A DNA stretch of 64,000 nucleotides. Source: Pseudoteredinibacter isoporae_A (GTDB taxonomy: Bacteria; Pseudomonadota; Gammaproteobacteria; Pseudomonadales; Cellvibrionaceae). The stretch spans positions 1 to 64,000 of the forward strand of contig NZ_BAABWJ010000012.1 of the NCBI RefSeq assembly GCF_040372805.1. The letters are read 5' to 3'. The translations under genes and the position numbers were made by a program. Positions 8,740 through 17,622 of the stretch are shown one piece after another; position 1 is the first letter of the stretch, and each line of letters begins with the position of its first letter. The notes under the pieces are model-generated. The model was not told the DNA's origin and did no database searches. It was given only the letters and a program-made list of their open reading frames with translations.

Positions 8740-9885
8740 TTACTTAAACAAACCTCGAGAAATCACTTCCTTCATGATTTCCGATGTGCCGGCATAAATC
8801 GTTTGAATACGCGCATCCACGTAAAAGCGTGAGATCGGATATTCCGCGGTATAGCCATAGCCGCCGAACATTTGCAGACATTGGTCCACCACATCCAGTT
8901 GCATTTCTGTTGAACTTAATTTCAGAATGGCGGCATCTTCCACGCTCATTTCACCGCGCTCGTATTTGTCCATGTTCTTTTCCAGCAGCGCACGGACCGT
9001 CTCAAGCTGAGTTTTGCATTCAGCCATCTTAAAGCGTGTATTTTGAAATTGGCTGATCGATTGACCAAAGGCCTTACGATCTTTCGTATAGTCGATCGCC
9101 AGCTCAATTGCGCCATCGGCCGCACCGACGGCTTGGCTGGCAACGCCCAAACGTTCGCGGGGCAATTCCTCCATCAAATAAATAAAACCACGCCCTTCCT
9201 CACCCAGCAACGCGTTGGCGGGCACGCGCATGTTTTCAAAAAACAGTTCTGCAGTATCACTTGAGTGTTGGCCAATTTTTTGGATTGATTTACCGCGATT
9301 GAAACCAGGTAGGGAAGTATCGACCAAAAACAGGGATACCCCTTTAGCGCCAGCACTGGGATCCGTCTTGGCGCAAACAATCACCAGATCCGCGTAGATA
9401 CCGTTAGTGATAAAAACCTTGGAGCCGTTCAGAATCCAATCATCACCATCCCGCACGGCACTGGTACTCATGCCGGCCAAGTCACTGCCGGCACCGGGCT
9501 CGGTCATGGCAATTGCGCCCAGAACGTCACCGCTGACCATTTTAGGCAGCCATTGTTGCTTCTGCTCGTCCGTACCGATATTCAGAATGTAAGGCATCAC
9601 AATATTGGAGTGAATATTGTAGCCACTGCCCAAGCCGCCAAAGCCCATGCGGGACATTTCATAGGTAATCATTTGAGCGACGCGGAACGATGCCGCTGCC
9701 GCACCGTACTCCTCAGGCAAATCTGGCCCTAACAGCCCGGCGGCACCCAGGGTTTGCCAGATTTCCTTGGGGGTAGCGTGGGCATCTTCCCAGGCCTCAT
9801 AGTGTGGAGAAACCTCCTGTTCCAGGCAACGTACTGCCATTTCGCGAAACAAACCCAATTCAGAGTCATCAACATTCTGGGACAT
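8740..9885 (-). CDS. Acyl-CoA dehydrogenase (second copy, long-chain/isovaleryl type)
   Basis: A 381-residue FAD enzyme with MTEPGAGSDLAGM, a WILNGSKVFITNG core, and the C-terminal signature QMFGGYGYTAEYPISRFYVDARI. The C-terminal YAGTSEIM motif has Ala where short- and medium-chain enzymes carry the catalytic Glu, while ELPRERLG holds a Glu at the long-chain/isovaleryl position. It therefore resembles branched- or long-chain acyl-CoA dehydrogenases. It is only distantly similar to the enzyme at 3.3 kb. It stands alone on the minus strand after the Rieske gene, with a 159-base gap that could hold its own promoter. Substrate cannot be set from the sequence. Confidence 0.88.
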   Translation of the reverse strand: MSQNVDDSELGLFREMAVRCLEQEVSPHYEAWEDAHATPKEIWQTLGAAGLLGPDLPEEYGAAAASFRVAQMITYEMSRMGFGGLGSGYNIHSNIVMPYILNIGTDEQKQQWLPKMVSGDVLGAIAMTEPGAGSDLAGMSTSAVRDGDDWILNGSKVFITNGIYADLVIVCAKTDPSAGAKGVSLFLVDTSLPGFNRGKSIQKIGQHSSDTAELFFENMRVPANALLGEEGRGFIYLMEELPRERLGVASQAVGAADGAIELAIDYTKDRKAFGQSISQFQNTRFKMAECKTQLETVRALLEKNMDKYERGEMSVEDAAILKLSSTEMQLDVVDQCLQMFGGYGYTAEYPISRFYVDARIQTIYAGTSEIMKEVISRGLFK

Positions 9886-10044
9886 ATCCTGGCCTCATTA
9901 TTCAACTATTGCTAAATCGAGGATAATGGCAAGAAGCTCCAGGCAGGCCAATAGTATAAGGTGACTCTTTTAGTGTTTATTTCGCTCAAAGTGACAGTAA
10001 CTCAGCGCCCCTGATCATTGCGTGGGGGACCTTGTAATCAATGA

Positions 10045-11214
10045 TCAGTTAAGTGCTTCGCCGGCAATGGCCTGATCGATATAGTGTTCCAGCTTCGCCA
10101 GGCCGCCTTCAAACAGTCCAAAGCGCAGATGACGGTTTGCACCAGACAGAATACCGGACTGAATTGACTCACCCATCTCAAAGTCTTCGTCCAGTGTCAT
10201 CTCCGTAATTTGGTGATTGCGATCCCAGTGAGCTTGCTCGCGTTGCTCAAATTCACCTTTTGGAATCAGCATCTGAAAGGTAATTTCAACCTTAGAGGCA
10301 CTGATCGGCTTCATAATAAACATGGCAATGTGATCTTCTTGAACCAAGAGCGCCACATTCGGAAACAACTGATACACGATATGAGTATGGTCGCGAATTC
10401 GCCAGTCACTTTGAGCCTGTTCGCGTAAGGTGTTAATGGATTGGCGAGGCAGGATCAAGCGAAAATGAGGTGCAAACGCTTCTATATGTGAAGTGTTGCT
10501 GAAAAAATAAGGTGCGATGGTCTTCGCATGTGTTACCTGAAAATGATAGGACTCCAGGCCACCACCGGAAACAATTTTCCAATTGCTGTTCCAGGTTTTA
10601 GTCACCGGTCGATAAACCATCATGTCCTCAATGCGGTAGTCCTCCAGATCATTTTCCAGCGGCGCCCAGAACCGATCAAAATCAAACTCCAGGTCTATGG
10701 TTGGCAGCACAAAAATAAATCCGTTGCGCACCCAGAGTGATAATTCACTCAGCCCATTGTCACTCTTGATCAGATCAGGAAAACCGTTTTGATGAGGAAC
10801 GGCTTTCAGTTCCCCTTTGTTGTTAAACATCCAGCCGTGGTATGGGCAGGTGAAACGGTTTTTACAGCCGCTCTCGGCATTTTCCAGGCGAGCGCCGCGA
10901 TGCTTGCAGACATTAATCATGGCTTTAAAACTACGGTCGTCAGCCCCGTCATTCTGACGAGCGATAATGACGTTGGTGCCGTATAAGTCTCGGGTAATAA
11001 AGCCATGGCCTAACTCAATTTCACTGATATGCGCCACCATATTGGGCAGCTTTTTAAAGACGGCTTCCTGCTCCTTTTGGAAGTATTCATCATCATGATA
11101 TTTATAAACCGGTGACAGATATTCCTGTTCATCGTGTTGAGTGCTTTTGCGGTCAATATAGTTTAAACACTGTTGCAGCAGCTCAACTTGCTGTTGGTGG
11201 TTCATATCAGGCAT
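10045..11214 (-). CDS. Rieske non-haem iron oxygenase, alpha subunit
   Basis: A 389-residue ring-hydroxylating-oxygenase alpha subunit. The Rieske [2Fe-2S] motif is complete (CKHRG, then CPYHGW 18 residues on). The catalytic domain carries ESYHFQVTH, giving the two His ligands of the mononuclear iron, with the acidic ligand expected in the LDEDFEMGES region. Alpha-only members of this group include carnitine and betaine demethylating oxygenases as well as aromatic dioxygenases. No reductase, ferredoxin or beta subunit is in the window, so it must borrow electrons from elsewhere. It lies 26 bases after a TetR gene and probably forms a two-gene operon with it. Substrate unknown. Confidence 0.88.
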   Translation of the reverse strand: MPDMNHQQQVELLQQCLNYIDRKSTQHDEQEYLSPVYKYHDDEYFQKEQEAVFKKLPNMVAHISEIELGHGFITRDLYGTNVIIARQNDGADDRSFKAMINVCKHRGARLENAESGCKNRFTCPYHGWMFNNKGELKAVPHQNGFPDLIKSDNGLSELSLWVRNGFIFVLPTIDLEFDFDRFWAPLENDLEDYRIEDMMVYRPVTKTWNSNWKIVSGGGLESYHFQVTHAKTIAPYFFSNTSHIEAFAPHFRLILPRQSINTLREQAQSDWRIRDHTHIVYQLFPNVALLVQEDHIAMFIMKPISASKVEITFQMLIPKGEFEQREQAHWDRNHQITEMTLDEDFEMGESIQSGILSGANRHLRFGLFEGGLAKLEHYIDQAIAGEALN

Positions 11215-11240
11215 CCATTAGGTGGGTCGGTATTTTTGTG

Positions 11241-11861
11241 TTATTGAAAGAGCCGTATGGTGATGAGCTCAAGTAGTTCTTCACGTTGCTGTTTTAACAA
11301 TGCTTTGAAATCACTGGCGCTCAGGATTTGCTTCAGCGTTGGCAGAGACACAACAAAGTAATGTTGTGCGCCGATCATGTTGTAGAGGAAAGCCATAGGC
11401 TCGAGGTTCTTAAAATGCCCATTTTGTTGGCCTCGCCGAATCAGTTCACACAACTGTTCCAACCATGGGGCTAAATACCAATTGTGAGCTGACGCGGCCC
11501 GTTGAGGGTTATCCAGCATTTCTCTCAAGATCAGTATGGCTTCGTCAGGCCGTTCTTTGCCCCAGCGGTAAAAACCGTCCATCACATTCAGCAATTGCTG
11601 TTTTTCGTTTTCAGTGCTGGCTATGGTGTGTTCCAGGTCTGCCATCAAGCGGCTGGAGACCTGTTCCAGTACCGCGCCATACAGTTTTTCCTTGCTGGAA
11701 AAGTGGTGGAGCAGGGATGGCTTTTTAATTTCTACGGCTTCGGCAATGCTGTTGATGCTGGTACCGTAAAAGCCGGTTTCTGAAAATGCTTGGGTGGCCG
11801 CCGCGAGGATTCGGCTTTTGGTATCCCCGCTGGGCGAGCTGACAGAGCGAAGTTTGGTCAT
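11241..11861 (-). CDS. TetR-family regulator of the Rieske oxygenase operon
   Basis: A 206-residue TetR protein with the helix-turn-helix in AEAVEIKKPSLLHHFSSKEKLY at about residues 38-60, then a helical effector domain. It is the first gene of a likely two-gene unit with the Rieske oxygenase gene immediately downstream. A near-perfect ACCGACCGGT-type palindrome at 12031-12048, about 170 bp upstream, is a typical TetR operator and probably its autoregulatory site. The effector is probably the oxygenase substrate, by inference from neighbourhood only. Confidence 0.88.
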   Translation of the reverse strand: MTKLRSVSSPSGDTKSRILAAATQAFSETGFYGTSINSIAEAVEIKKPSLLHHFSSKEKLYGAVLEQVSSRLMADLEHTIASTENEKQQLLNVMDGFYRWGKERPDEAILILREMLDNPQRAASAHNWYLAPWLEQLCELIRRGQQNGHFKNLEPMAFLYNMIGAQHYFVVSLPTLKQILSASDFKALLKQQREELLELITIRLFQ

Positions 11862-12181
11862 GTTTTGTCTCAGCTATGTTGATTACCGTTCTTTCAAGGC
11901 TCGTTGTATGGGACTCATTGCATAGGGCTTGTTGCCATCAGTCAGCGGGAAGGCCTTGCCTGCTATCTGCCTATTAACTTTCTCTTTTAGCTTCCCTTTT
12001 AATTTTCCCTTCCCCTTTTCTCATGCAAGGCTACCGACCGGTTGGTAGGGTGAATATAAGACAAAAAATGGCGCTCATCAATCCTTTTTGTGCAAAGAGT
12101 GAGCGGCTGGAGCCGAGACAGAGTCAAAATAGAGGGAAAGGCTTTGCCCGGAGGATGGGATCCTGGCCGGGCTTGGCGGGA
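11862..12181. other. Intergenic region with TetR promoter
   Basis: This 320-base gap lies between the tetR start and the end of the PuuB-like gene. It holds the palindrome at 12031-12048 and a long pyrimidine-rich stretch (about 11970-12020). No gene is seen in it. Confidence 0.6.
12031..12048. promoter_or_regulatory. TetR operator candidate
   Basis: CTACCGACCGGTTGGTAG is an 18-bp palindrome apart from one symmetric pair of differences. The ACCGACCGGT core is a common TetR-family operator type. It lies upstream of the TetR/Rieske oxygenase pair. Confidence 0.7.
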
Positions 12182-13465
12182 TTAACGAAGTTTTTCCAGC
12201 AGCTGGTAATACCACATACCCAGCACCAGCGCTTGATTGCCAAGCCAATCGTTAATGGGAACGCGCAGGTGCTTGAAAGCGGCGAAGGTATCAAACTCTT
12301 CCATATGACCGGCAATAGCATTGGACATGATTTCAGCCATGATATGAGAACAGGCGACACCATGCCCGGAATAGCCCTGGCAGTAATACACTCGATCACT
12401 GACCTTGCCAAGTTGGGGGATTCGATTGATGACGATGCCGGCCATGCCTGTCCACTCAAACTCAATCTCAACACCTTTGAGCCTGGGGAAGGTGCGCTCC
12501 AGAGCTGGACGTAATTCAGTGGCAACACTGGCTGAGTCTTTACCGGAATAATTGGTACCGCCGCCAAACATCAATCGCTTGTCCGCAGTGAGGCGATAAT
12601 AGTCCAGAACAAAACGGCAATCGTAAACGGCCAGGTCATGGGGGTTGAGTGTGTTGGCCAGTTCGTCGCCTAACGGGACCGTCGCCATATTGCCGAGGGA
12701 GGCAGGGAAGAGCATGCCGCCCAACTTGGGGCGCCCCAGCTTATGATAGGCATTGCCGGCGATCATGACGCGGTCGGCAAAGACCTTGCCGAGCTTGCTT
12801 TTCAGAACAACCTTGTCACCTTCTTCCATGGACAGCACTGGGCTGTTTTCAAAAATGCGGACACCCAGATTGCTCGCTGCTTTGGCTTCTCCCAAACAGA
12901 GATTCAATGGGTGGAGATGCATATTTCGGCGATTCAGTAAGCCACCATGGTAAATCGGGCTGTCGAGATAATCGGGGATCTCGGCAGCTGAAATCATGTG
13001 CACCTCGTCTGACATGCCACGAGACACCGCTTCGTCATAAAAGCGGTGCAGCTCATTCATATGACTGGGTTTGTAAGCGGTTTGCAGATGGCCGAATTTC
13101 AAGTCGCAATCGATCTGGTATTTTTCGACCCGCTTTTTGATGATGTCGTGACCTCGCCAGCGCAGTTGCCATACGAATTCTTCGGCATCGATACCCTGCT
13201 GCTTGCGCAGTTGTTTTAACATGGCTTGATCGCCGGAAAGGCTGCCGGTTACTTGCCCGCCGTTGCGTCCGGTGGCTCCCCAGCCAATCTTCTGGGCTTC
13301 CAGTAGAACCACTGAAAAGCCTTTTTCTGCGAGTTCCAACGCGGTTGCTACTCCGGTGAAACCGCCACCGATTATAGCGACATCGCAGTGTTGTTCGTCA
13401 TGTAAACCGGGGTAATTGGATTCTTGGTTAATGCTGGCGGAATAGTAGGAATGGCAGCGGCTCAT
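12182..13465 (-). CDS. FAD-dependent amine oxidoreductase, PuuB/gamma-glutamylputrescine-oxidase-like
   Basis: A 427-residue member of the DAO (glycine/D-amino-acid oxidase) family. The N-terminal dinucleotide motif VAIIGGGFTGVATALELAEKG, the ATGRNGGQ stretch that follows in PuuB-like proteins and the C-terminal YYCQGYSGHGVA segment are all present. Such enzymes oxidise amines or N-substituted amino compounds to imines and release hydrogen peroxide. It is a distant paralogue of the protein at 45.2 kb. The adjacent class III aminotransferase and the TetR/Rieske unit suggest amine catabolism. The length is normal for the family. The exact substrate is unknown. Confidence 0.87.
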   Translation of the reverse strand: MSRCHSYYSASINQESNYPGLHDEQHCDVAIIGGGFTGVATALELAEKGFSVVLLEAQKIGWGATGRNGGQVTGSLSGDQAMLKQLRKQQGIDAEEFVWQLRWRGHDIIKKRVEKYQIDCDLKFGHLQTAYKPSHMNELHRFYDEAVSRGMSDEVHMISAAEIPDYLDSPIYHGGLLNRRNMHLHPLNLCLGEAKAASNLGVRIFENSPVLSMEEGDKVVLKSKLGKVFADRVMIAGNAYHKLGRPKLGGMLFPASLGNMATVPLGDELANTLNPHDLAVYDCRFVLDYYRLTADKRLMFGGGTNYSGKDSASVATELRPALERTFPRLKGVEIEFEWTGMAGIVINRIPQLGKVSDRVYYCQGYSGHGVACSHIMAEIMSNAIAGHMEEFDTFAAFKHLRVPINDWLGNQALVLGMWYYQLLEKLR

Positions 13466-13694
13466 GCTATCACTTTTAGACTCTCTTTAAGGGCAGTTTA
13501 TGGGAATAGGCTATTGGAAATAAAAGTCGCAGCATAACCAGTGGCGATTGTGCGGGTATATAACCCAAATGGTGCAGGCGACAAAGGCGGTAAAAACCAG
13601 CGTGAGTAGACATGGCGTTGAGGATTGAACGAGATTATGCGTATGAACCCGCTGTGGAGCCTGTGCAGCAGCAGCGGGTTAGTGGAGGTGGGAA

Positions 13695-14546
13695 TCAGTC
13701 TATAGCGTTCAACCAGTTCGCGATGGCATCGCCAATTTCACGGCCGGAATCTTCTTGAATAAAATGCAGTCCTTTCACGGTGACTTCTTGCTGATTTGGC
13801 CAGCGGCGACAGAATTCTCTTTGTGGGCCTACGAGAATGGACCCGGGTTCGGCGTTGACAAATAATTTGGGCAGTGTGTTTTCCGCCATCCAGGCGGCAT
13901 AACGGCTCACAACATCCACCATATGTGCTGGTTCGCCGTCAATGGGAATATCTCGTGGCCAGTCGAGCATAGGGCGACGATCTTCTTTATTTAAAAATGG
14001 GCGACGGTATTCATTGTGTTCTTCTTCGCTGAGTGTGCGAAGGATAGAACCGGGTAGCACCCCTTCGATGAACATATTGCGTTCCAAAATCAGGTCTTCC
14101 CCTTTTTCAGATCGAAAACCTTTGAATATACCGCGTGCCGATTCAGGCCAGTCGGCCCAGCTCACCGCTTTCACAATGCCTTCCATGTACGCAATGCCTT
14201 TAATGGCCGACTGGTTTTGGAAGGCCCAGTGAAAACCGAGAGCGCTGCCCCAATCATGGATCACGAGAGTGATGTTCCGATCCAGATTCAAAGCGGACAT
14301 GAATCCACTGAGATATTCGTAGGCGCTGTTAAAACCGTAAGCGTCTTCGTTAGATAACTTGTCGGAATCCCCCTGGCCAATCAAGTCCGGGGCAATCAAG
14401 CGGCCTTTGCCGGCCAATTGTGGTATGACATCTCGCCATAGGTAGGATGACGTCGGATTGCCGTGCAAAAAGACAATAGGGTCGCCCTGACCTTCATCAA
14501 TATAGGCGATACGTTTTCCCTGCACATCGATATAGTGTTTGTTCAT
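13695..14546 (-). CDS. Haloalkane dehalogenase-like alpha/beta hydrolase
   Basis: A 283-residue alpha/beta hydrolase whose active-site residues match haloalkane dehalogenases: N30 after the oxyanion His-Gly (FLHGNPTSS), nucleophile D98 followed by halide-binding W99 (VIHDWGS), acid E122 (YMEGI) and base H261 (KGLHFIQED). This acid-after-beta-6 layout is typical of subfamily II enzymes such as LinB and DhaA. It would hydrolyse a carbon-halogen bond to an alcohol plus halide. It stands 37 bases from the enoyl-CoA hydratase gene upstream, suggesting cotranscription with it and its TetR regulator. Natural substrates of most family members are unknown. Confidence 0.87.
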   Translation of the reverse strand: MNKHYIDVQGKRIAYIDEGQGDPIVFLHGNPTSSYLWRDVIPQLAGKGRLIAPDLIGQGDSDKLSNEDAYGFNSAYEYLSGFMSALNLDRNITLVIHDWGSALGFHWAFQNQSAIKGIAYMEGIVKAVSWADWPESARGIFKGFRSEKGEDLILERNMFIEGVLPGSILRTLSEEEHNEYRRPFLNKEDRRPMLDWPRDIPIDGEPAHMVDVVSRYAAWMAENTLPKLFVNAEPGSILVGPQREFCRRWPNQQEVTVKGLHFIQEDSGREIGDAIANWLNAID

Positions 14547-14583
14547 GCTCGCTCCGTTTTTGTATTTGTTGCCAATCGGCCGT

Positions 14584-15360
14584 TTATTGCTTGCCGCTGA
14601 AATCGGGTTTCTGTTTATTTAAAAAAGCCTGGATGCCGGCTTGTCCGTCATTGCCCTGGGCATTGGCTACGATGTGTTGGGTTTCCAATTGCATCTGGGT
14701 GTCCAGGCTTTCAGTGCTTGAGCTTTTGATCAGGCTTTTCACGCTTGCAAACGCTTGAGTAGGGCCTTCAGCCAGCGTATGGGCCAGGGCCTTGGCCTGT
14801 TCAAACCCGTCTGCATGGCTGTGTAGTTGATTAACAATGCCCCAATCCAACGCTTCTTCGGCACTGAGTTTACGGTTGCTGAACATCAGTTCTTTGCTTC
14901 GGCGTTCGCCAATAATGCGAGGAAGAAAATAGGTGGAGCTGCCATCGGGTGATAAGCCCGCCGCGGTATATGCCATAACAAAACGGGCGTTTTCGCTGGC
15001 AATGAGCAGGTCGGTGGCCAGGCATAAACTGAAGCCGGCACCGGCCGCCGTGCCGTCTACATAGGCGATAACCGGAGCCGACATATTATTAAAAACCGAC
15101 AGAGCGCCGTGTAAATAGGTTGTCATTTCGCTTAGTGCGACACCGAGGTTTTCCTGGCTAGCAAAAAAGGCCAAATCGCCTCCGGCGCTGAACAAGCTGT
15201 CTTCGCTGAAAATCAAAACCGCGCGTACGTCATCGTTGTGCTGGCAATGAATTGCAGCATGGAGCAGCTCCTCGGCCATCTCCAGATTCAATGCGCGGCG
15301 TGTCAGTTGTAAATAGGCGACGTTATTGTCGATACTTAGCGATAGATGTTCGAAGTTCAT
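14584..15360 (-). CDS. Enoyl-CoA hydratase/isomerase (crotonase) family protein
   Basis: A 258-residue crotonase-fold protein. The first oxyanion-hole segment is SAGGDLAFF and the second is DGTAAGAGFSLCLATDLLIA. At the usual catalytic-Glu positions I see no clear pair of Glu residues (SPDGSSTYFLPRIIG has Asp/Gly), so the reaction could be isomerisation or another crotonase chemistry rather than hydration. Its ATG overlaps the stop of the upstream TetR gene in an ATGA arrangement, implying translational coupling. The haloalkane dehalogenase gene follows 37 bases downstream. The physiological acyl-CoA is unknown. Confidence 0.85.
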   Translation of the reverse strand: MNFEHLSLSIDNNVAYLQLTRRALNLEMAEELLHAAIHCQHNDDVRAVLIFSEDSLFSAGGDLAFFASQENLGVALSEMTTYLHGALSVFNNMSAPVIAYVDGTAAGAGFSLCLATDLLIASENARFVMAYTAAGLSPDGSSTYFLPRIIGERRSKELMFSNRKLSAEEALDWGIVNQLHSHADGFEQAKALAHTLAEGPTQAFASVKSLIKSSSTESLDTQMQLETQHIVANAQGNDGQAGIQAFLNKQKPDFSGKQ

Positions 15361-15995
15361 GTGTTCTCCTTTTGGCTATGGATGCCCAGCATTTTTAGGC
15401 TGTTGTTCAGAATGCTTTCCAGTTCCTGTTGGCTGCGCCCCTGCCGACTGGCAACGCGTAGGCCTTGATTTAGAGTCATGCAAAGCTGGCCCAGGTCTTC
15501 TGCGCTGGCGTCGGTATTAAGGGTTTTTCCGGCCTTGGCTTTGGCAAAGCACCGAATAAAATACTGTTCAACTTTGGTCAGCTTTTCTGAGGCCAATGCG
15601 CTGAGTTCTCGATCTTGTTCTGCCATTTCTAAAACGGTGTTCACCAACAGACAACCACACGCCCGTCGCTTCTTGGGCACTTGCAAAATGGTGTATCGAA
15701 AAAAGTGTTCAATCGATATCAGACTGTAATCACTGTTTTTATCACCTTGGTTTTTCGTTTCTCGAGGTTGAGACGGCGTTTGGCAGAGCGGGTTAAAAGT
15801 GCGCTGAAAGAACAAGTCCAGGCACTCAATAAATAACTGTCGTTTGTCGCCAAAGGTTGCGTAGAGGCTGCTGCGGCTGATGTTCATGGCATTGAGCAAA
15901 TCGGGCAGGGCACAGGCCTGGTAACCCCGCTGCCAAAAGAGAATCATCGCGGCTTCCAAACTGGCGGTTCTGTCAAAACTCAGGGGTCTTGCCAT
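15357..15995 (-). CDS. TetR-family regulator coupled to the crotonase gene
   Basis: A 212-residue TetR-type regulator with DNA-binding helices in NAMNISRSSLYATFGDKRQLF at about residues 35-55. It is first in a probable three-gene unit: its stop codon overlaps the start of the crotonase gene by four bases, and the dehalogenase gene follows. A near-perfect 22-bp palindrome sits 14 bases upstream of the start and almost certainly is its own operator. The CACGC-containing C-terminal domain (KKRRACGCLLVNTVLEMAEQD) is common among TetR proteins related to AcrR and YxaF. Effector unknown. Confidence 0.88.
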   Translation of the reverse strand: MARPLSFDRTASLEAAMILFWQRGYQACALPDLLNAMNISRSSLYATFGDKRQLFIECLDLFFQRTFNPLCQTPSQPRETKNQGDKNSDYSLISIEHFFRYTILQVPKKRRACGCLLVNTVLEMAEQDRELSALASEKLTKVEQYFIRCFAKAKAGKTLNTDASAEDLGQLCMTLNQGLRVASRQGRSQQELESILNNSLKMLGIHSQKENT

Positions 15996-16008
15996 GGTGT
16001 ACCTTTTA

Positions 16009-16030
16009 TTCTGAACTGATCAGTCCAGAA
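16009..16030. promoter_or_regulatory. TetR operator candidate upstream of the crotonase operon
   Basis: Two 11-base half sites, TTCTGAACTGA and TCAGTCCAGAA, form a 22-bp inverted repeat with a single mismatched pair and a central TGATCA. It overlaps the expected promoter just upstream of the tetR start at 15995. Confidence 0.8.
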
Positions 16031-16113
16031 CTATCGCAAAAAGTCGCTGACGTGAAAAGAGAATATTGCTATTTAAACCTTTTTTGGTTCAAGAGTGACA
16101 GTAACTGTGCAGC

Positions 16114-16845
16114 CTAGGTATCGGCTTCCAACAAGACGGGGTCGCCTAGGGCTTTGCGTTCGCCGGGTTTATTGATAATTTGAGCGGTTAAATTCTGTCT
16201 GAGCTGAGGCTGCAGCAGAGGGGCAAAACGCTCGACATCCTGTACCTGTGGATCCAGCCACTGTTCCAGCCAATCCCCTTCTAAAGGCAGGATCAGCGGT
16301 GAGGCATTACTTTGGTAGGCGTGAAGTTTGGGGTGAGGTGGCAGCGTGATGATGCTGCAACTGTTGATAATATGCCCGGTTTCGGGGTGTTGCCACTGGC
16401 GATATAAACCACCCAGGGCAAGTGCCTGTTCACTGCTGAAGTTGGTGTAGCGAATGGGTTTTTTCTTGCCATTGATACGCTCATGCTCCGTTTCCCCAAA
16501 GCCACTGGCGGGTATGATGCAGCGGCTTTGGCGATAGGGGAGATACGCCGCCGAGCCCTGGGCGTTCAATTTGTCGTAACGGCTGTTGAAGGAGGTAAAA
16601 CGTGAAGGTTTATATTGCTGGTCTTTGTAGTCCAGTAACAGCCACCAGATCGCGTCTTCGAGCACGGTACATTCACCCACATTGTCTTGGCCGGTTTCTT
16701 CCTGTAGACGACAAATAATACTGATGGTGCTGCAGGCTCGGTGGTAATCGCTGATGCGAATAGGCCAGTTATGGGTATCAATGCCGAGGCGCAGCAGTAA
16801 CTGCTTGACCGCTGGAGAATCGCTGACATTAAATCGACCACACAT
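16114..16845 (-). CDS. yedK: SRAP-family (YedK/HMCES) abasic-site DNA-protein crosslinking protein
   Basis: A 243-residue protein beginning MCGRFN. Removal of Met exposes Cys2, the residue that forms a stable thiazolidine crosslink with abasic sites in single-stranded DNA in this family. The conserved Asn region (FNSRYDKL), the catalytic Glu in ASGFGETE and the final His in the HPKLHAYQ region are recognisable. It protects abasic sites at replication forks. It is slightly longer than E. coli YedK and is divergent from a small membrane-protein gene. Confidence in the family is high. Confidence 0.92.
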   Translation of the reverse strand: MCGRFNVSDSPAVKQLLLRLGIDTHNWPIRISDYHRACSTISIICRLQEETGQDNVGECTVLEDAIWWLLLDYKDQQYKPSRFTSFNSRYDKLNAQGSAAYLPYRQSRCIIPASGFGETEHERINGKKKPIRYTNFSSEQALALGGLYRQWQHPETGHIINSCSIITLPPHPKLHAYQSNASPLILPLEGDWLEQWLDPQVQDVERFAPLLQPQLRQNLTAQIINKPGERKALGDPVLLEADT

Positions 16846-16947
16846 AGGGTTTGGGCCTGTTAACTCGTTTCCGGCTGCTTATGGTAAAGTTGAGTCATCA
16901 ATGTCGCAAGAAAGACCTGCGCCCGGCAAGATGCTTAGGATTTAGCT

Positions 16948-17622
16948 ATGCCCGATTCGCGAACCCTGAAATTTGTCAGTCTTCATATCATCGTTGCTAC
17001 TATTACTCTGGCTTGCATCTTAATGAACGGCCCGATGCGAGCAGGTTTACCCGTGGACAACAGCCTACTGGAACGCGTAGGCTTTATTGCGGCTAACACG
17101 GGTTTGTGGACGGCCTCCTGGATGGTCTGGATGGCTTCGGCATTGGGCCTGTTCGTATTTTGTTCTATTCTCGCCTCTGAATTGAACGACTCTTTGAGTG
17201 TTCGGATATCCTTGATGATTGTGGCACTGGGCATTGGGCCGGACTTGATAGCTGAAGTCATTTACGCTTTTATCATTCCCCAAATGATCGCCCAGGGATC
17301 CAGCCTTGATATGGTGCAGAGCCTTGAGCTGATCGCGAGTCATTTGACCGGTTTTTTAGGGAATGGTTTGTATAATTTGGGTGGCCTGGGGCTTACCCTG
17401 ATCGCTTGGCGCCAGAGAGTATTCCCGCTTTGGGTTTTTCTCTGGGGACTAACTTCCTGGGGGTTGGGTTTATCACTGTCCGTCTCGATCGCGTTGGCGA
17501 ACATGAAGGCGGCGGAAGTGTTTACGGCCAGCAGCATGGTGCTCAGCACCAGCTGGATGTTGATCTTTGCCTATTGTCGATTTGCACCGGAGTCGTTGCG
17601 TAAGCGATGGATTACACCCTAG
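16948..17622 (+). CDS. Multi-pass membrane protein of unknown function
   Basis: A 224-residue protein with about six hydrophobic segments (roughly residues 8-26, 50-75, 85-110, 133-150, 158-178 and 185-205). I do not recognise a catalytic motif. The 3' end overlaps the start of the next gene by 16 bases, so the two membrane proteins are probably cotranslated. The gene may belong to a run that continues through glyoxalase I and the two-component system. Function unknown. Confidence 0.75.
   Translation: MPDSRTLKFVSLHIIVATITLACILMNGPMRAGLPVDNSLLERVGFIAANTGLWTASWMVWMASALGLFVFCSILASELNDSLSVRISLMIVALGIGPDLIAEVIYAFIIPQMIAQGSSLDMVQSLELIASHLTGFLGNGLYNLGGLGLTLIAWRQRVFPLWVFLWGLTSWGLGLSLSVSIALANMKAAEVFTASSMVLSTSWMLIFAYCRFAPESLRKRWITP

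Noticed and set aside
12023..12514. A 163-codon open frame on the plus strand
   Set aside because: It lies mostly antisense to the PuuB-like oxidase gene, shows no domain pattern and begins inside the TetR promoter region.
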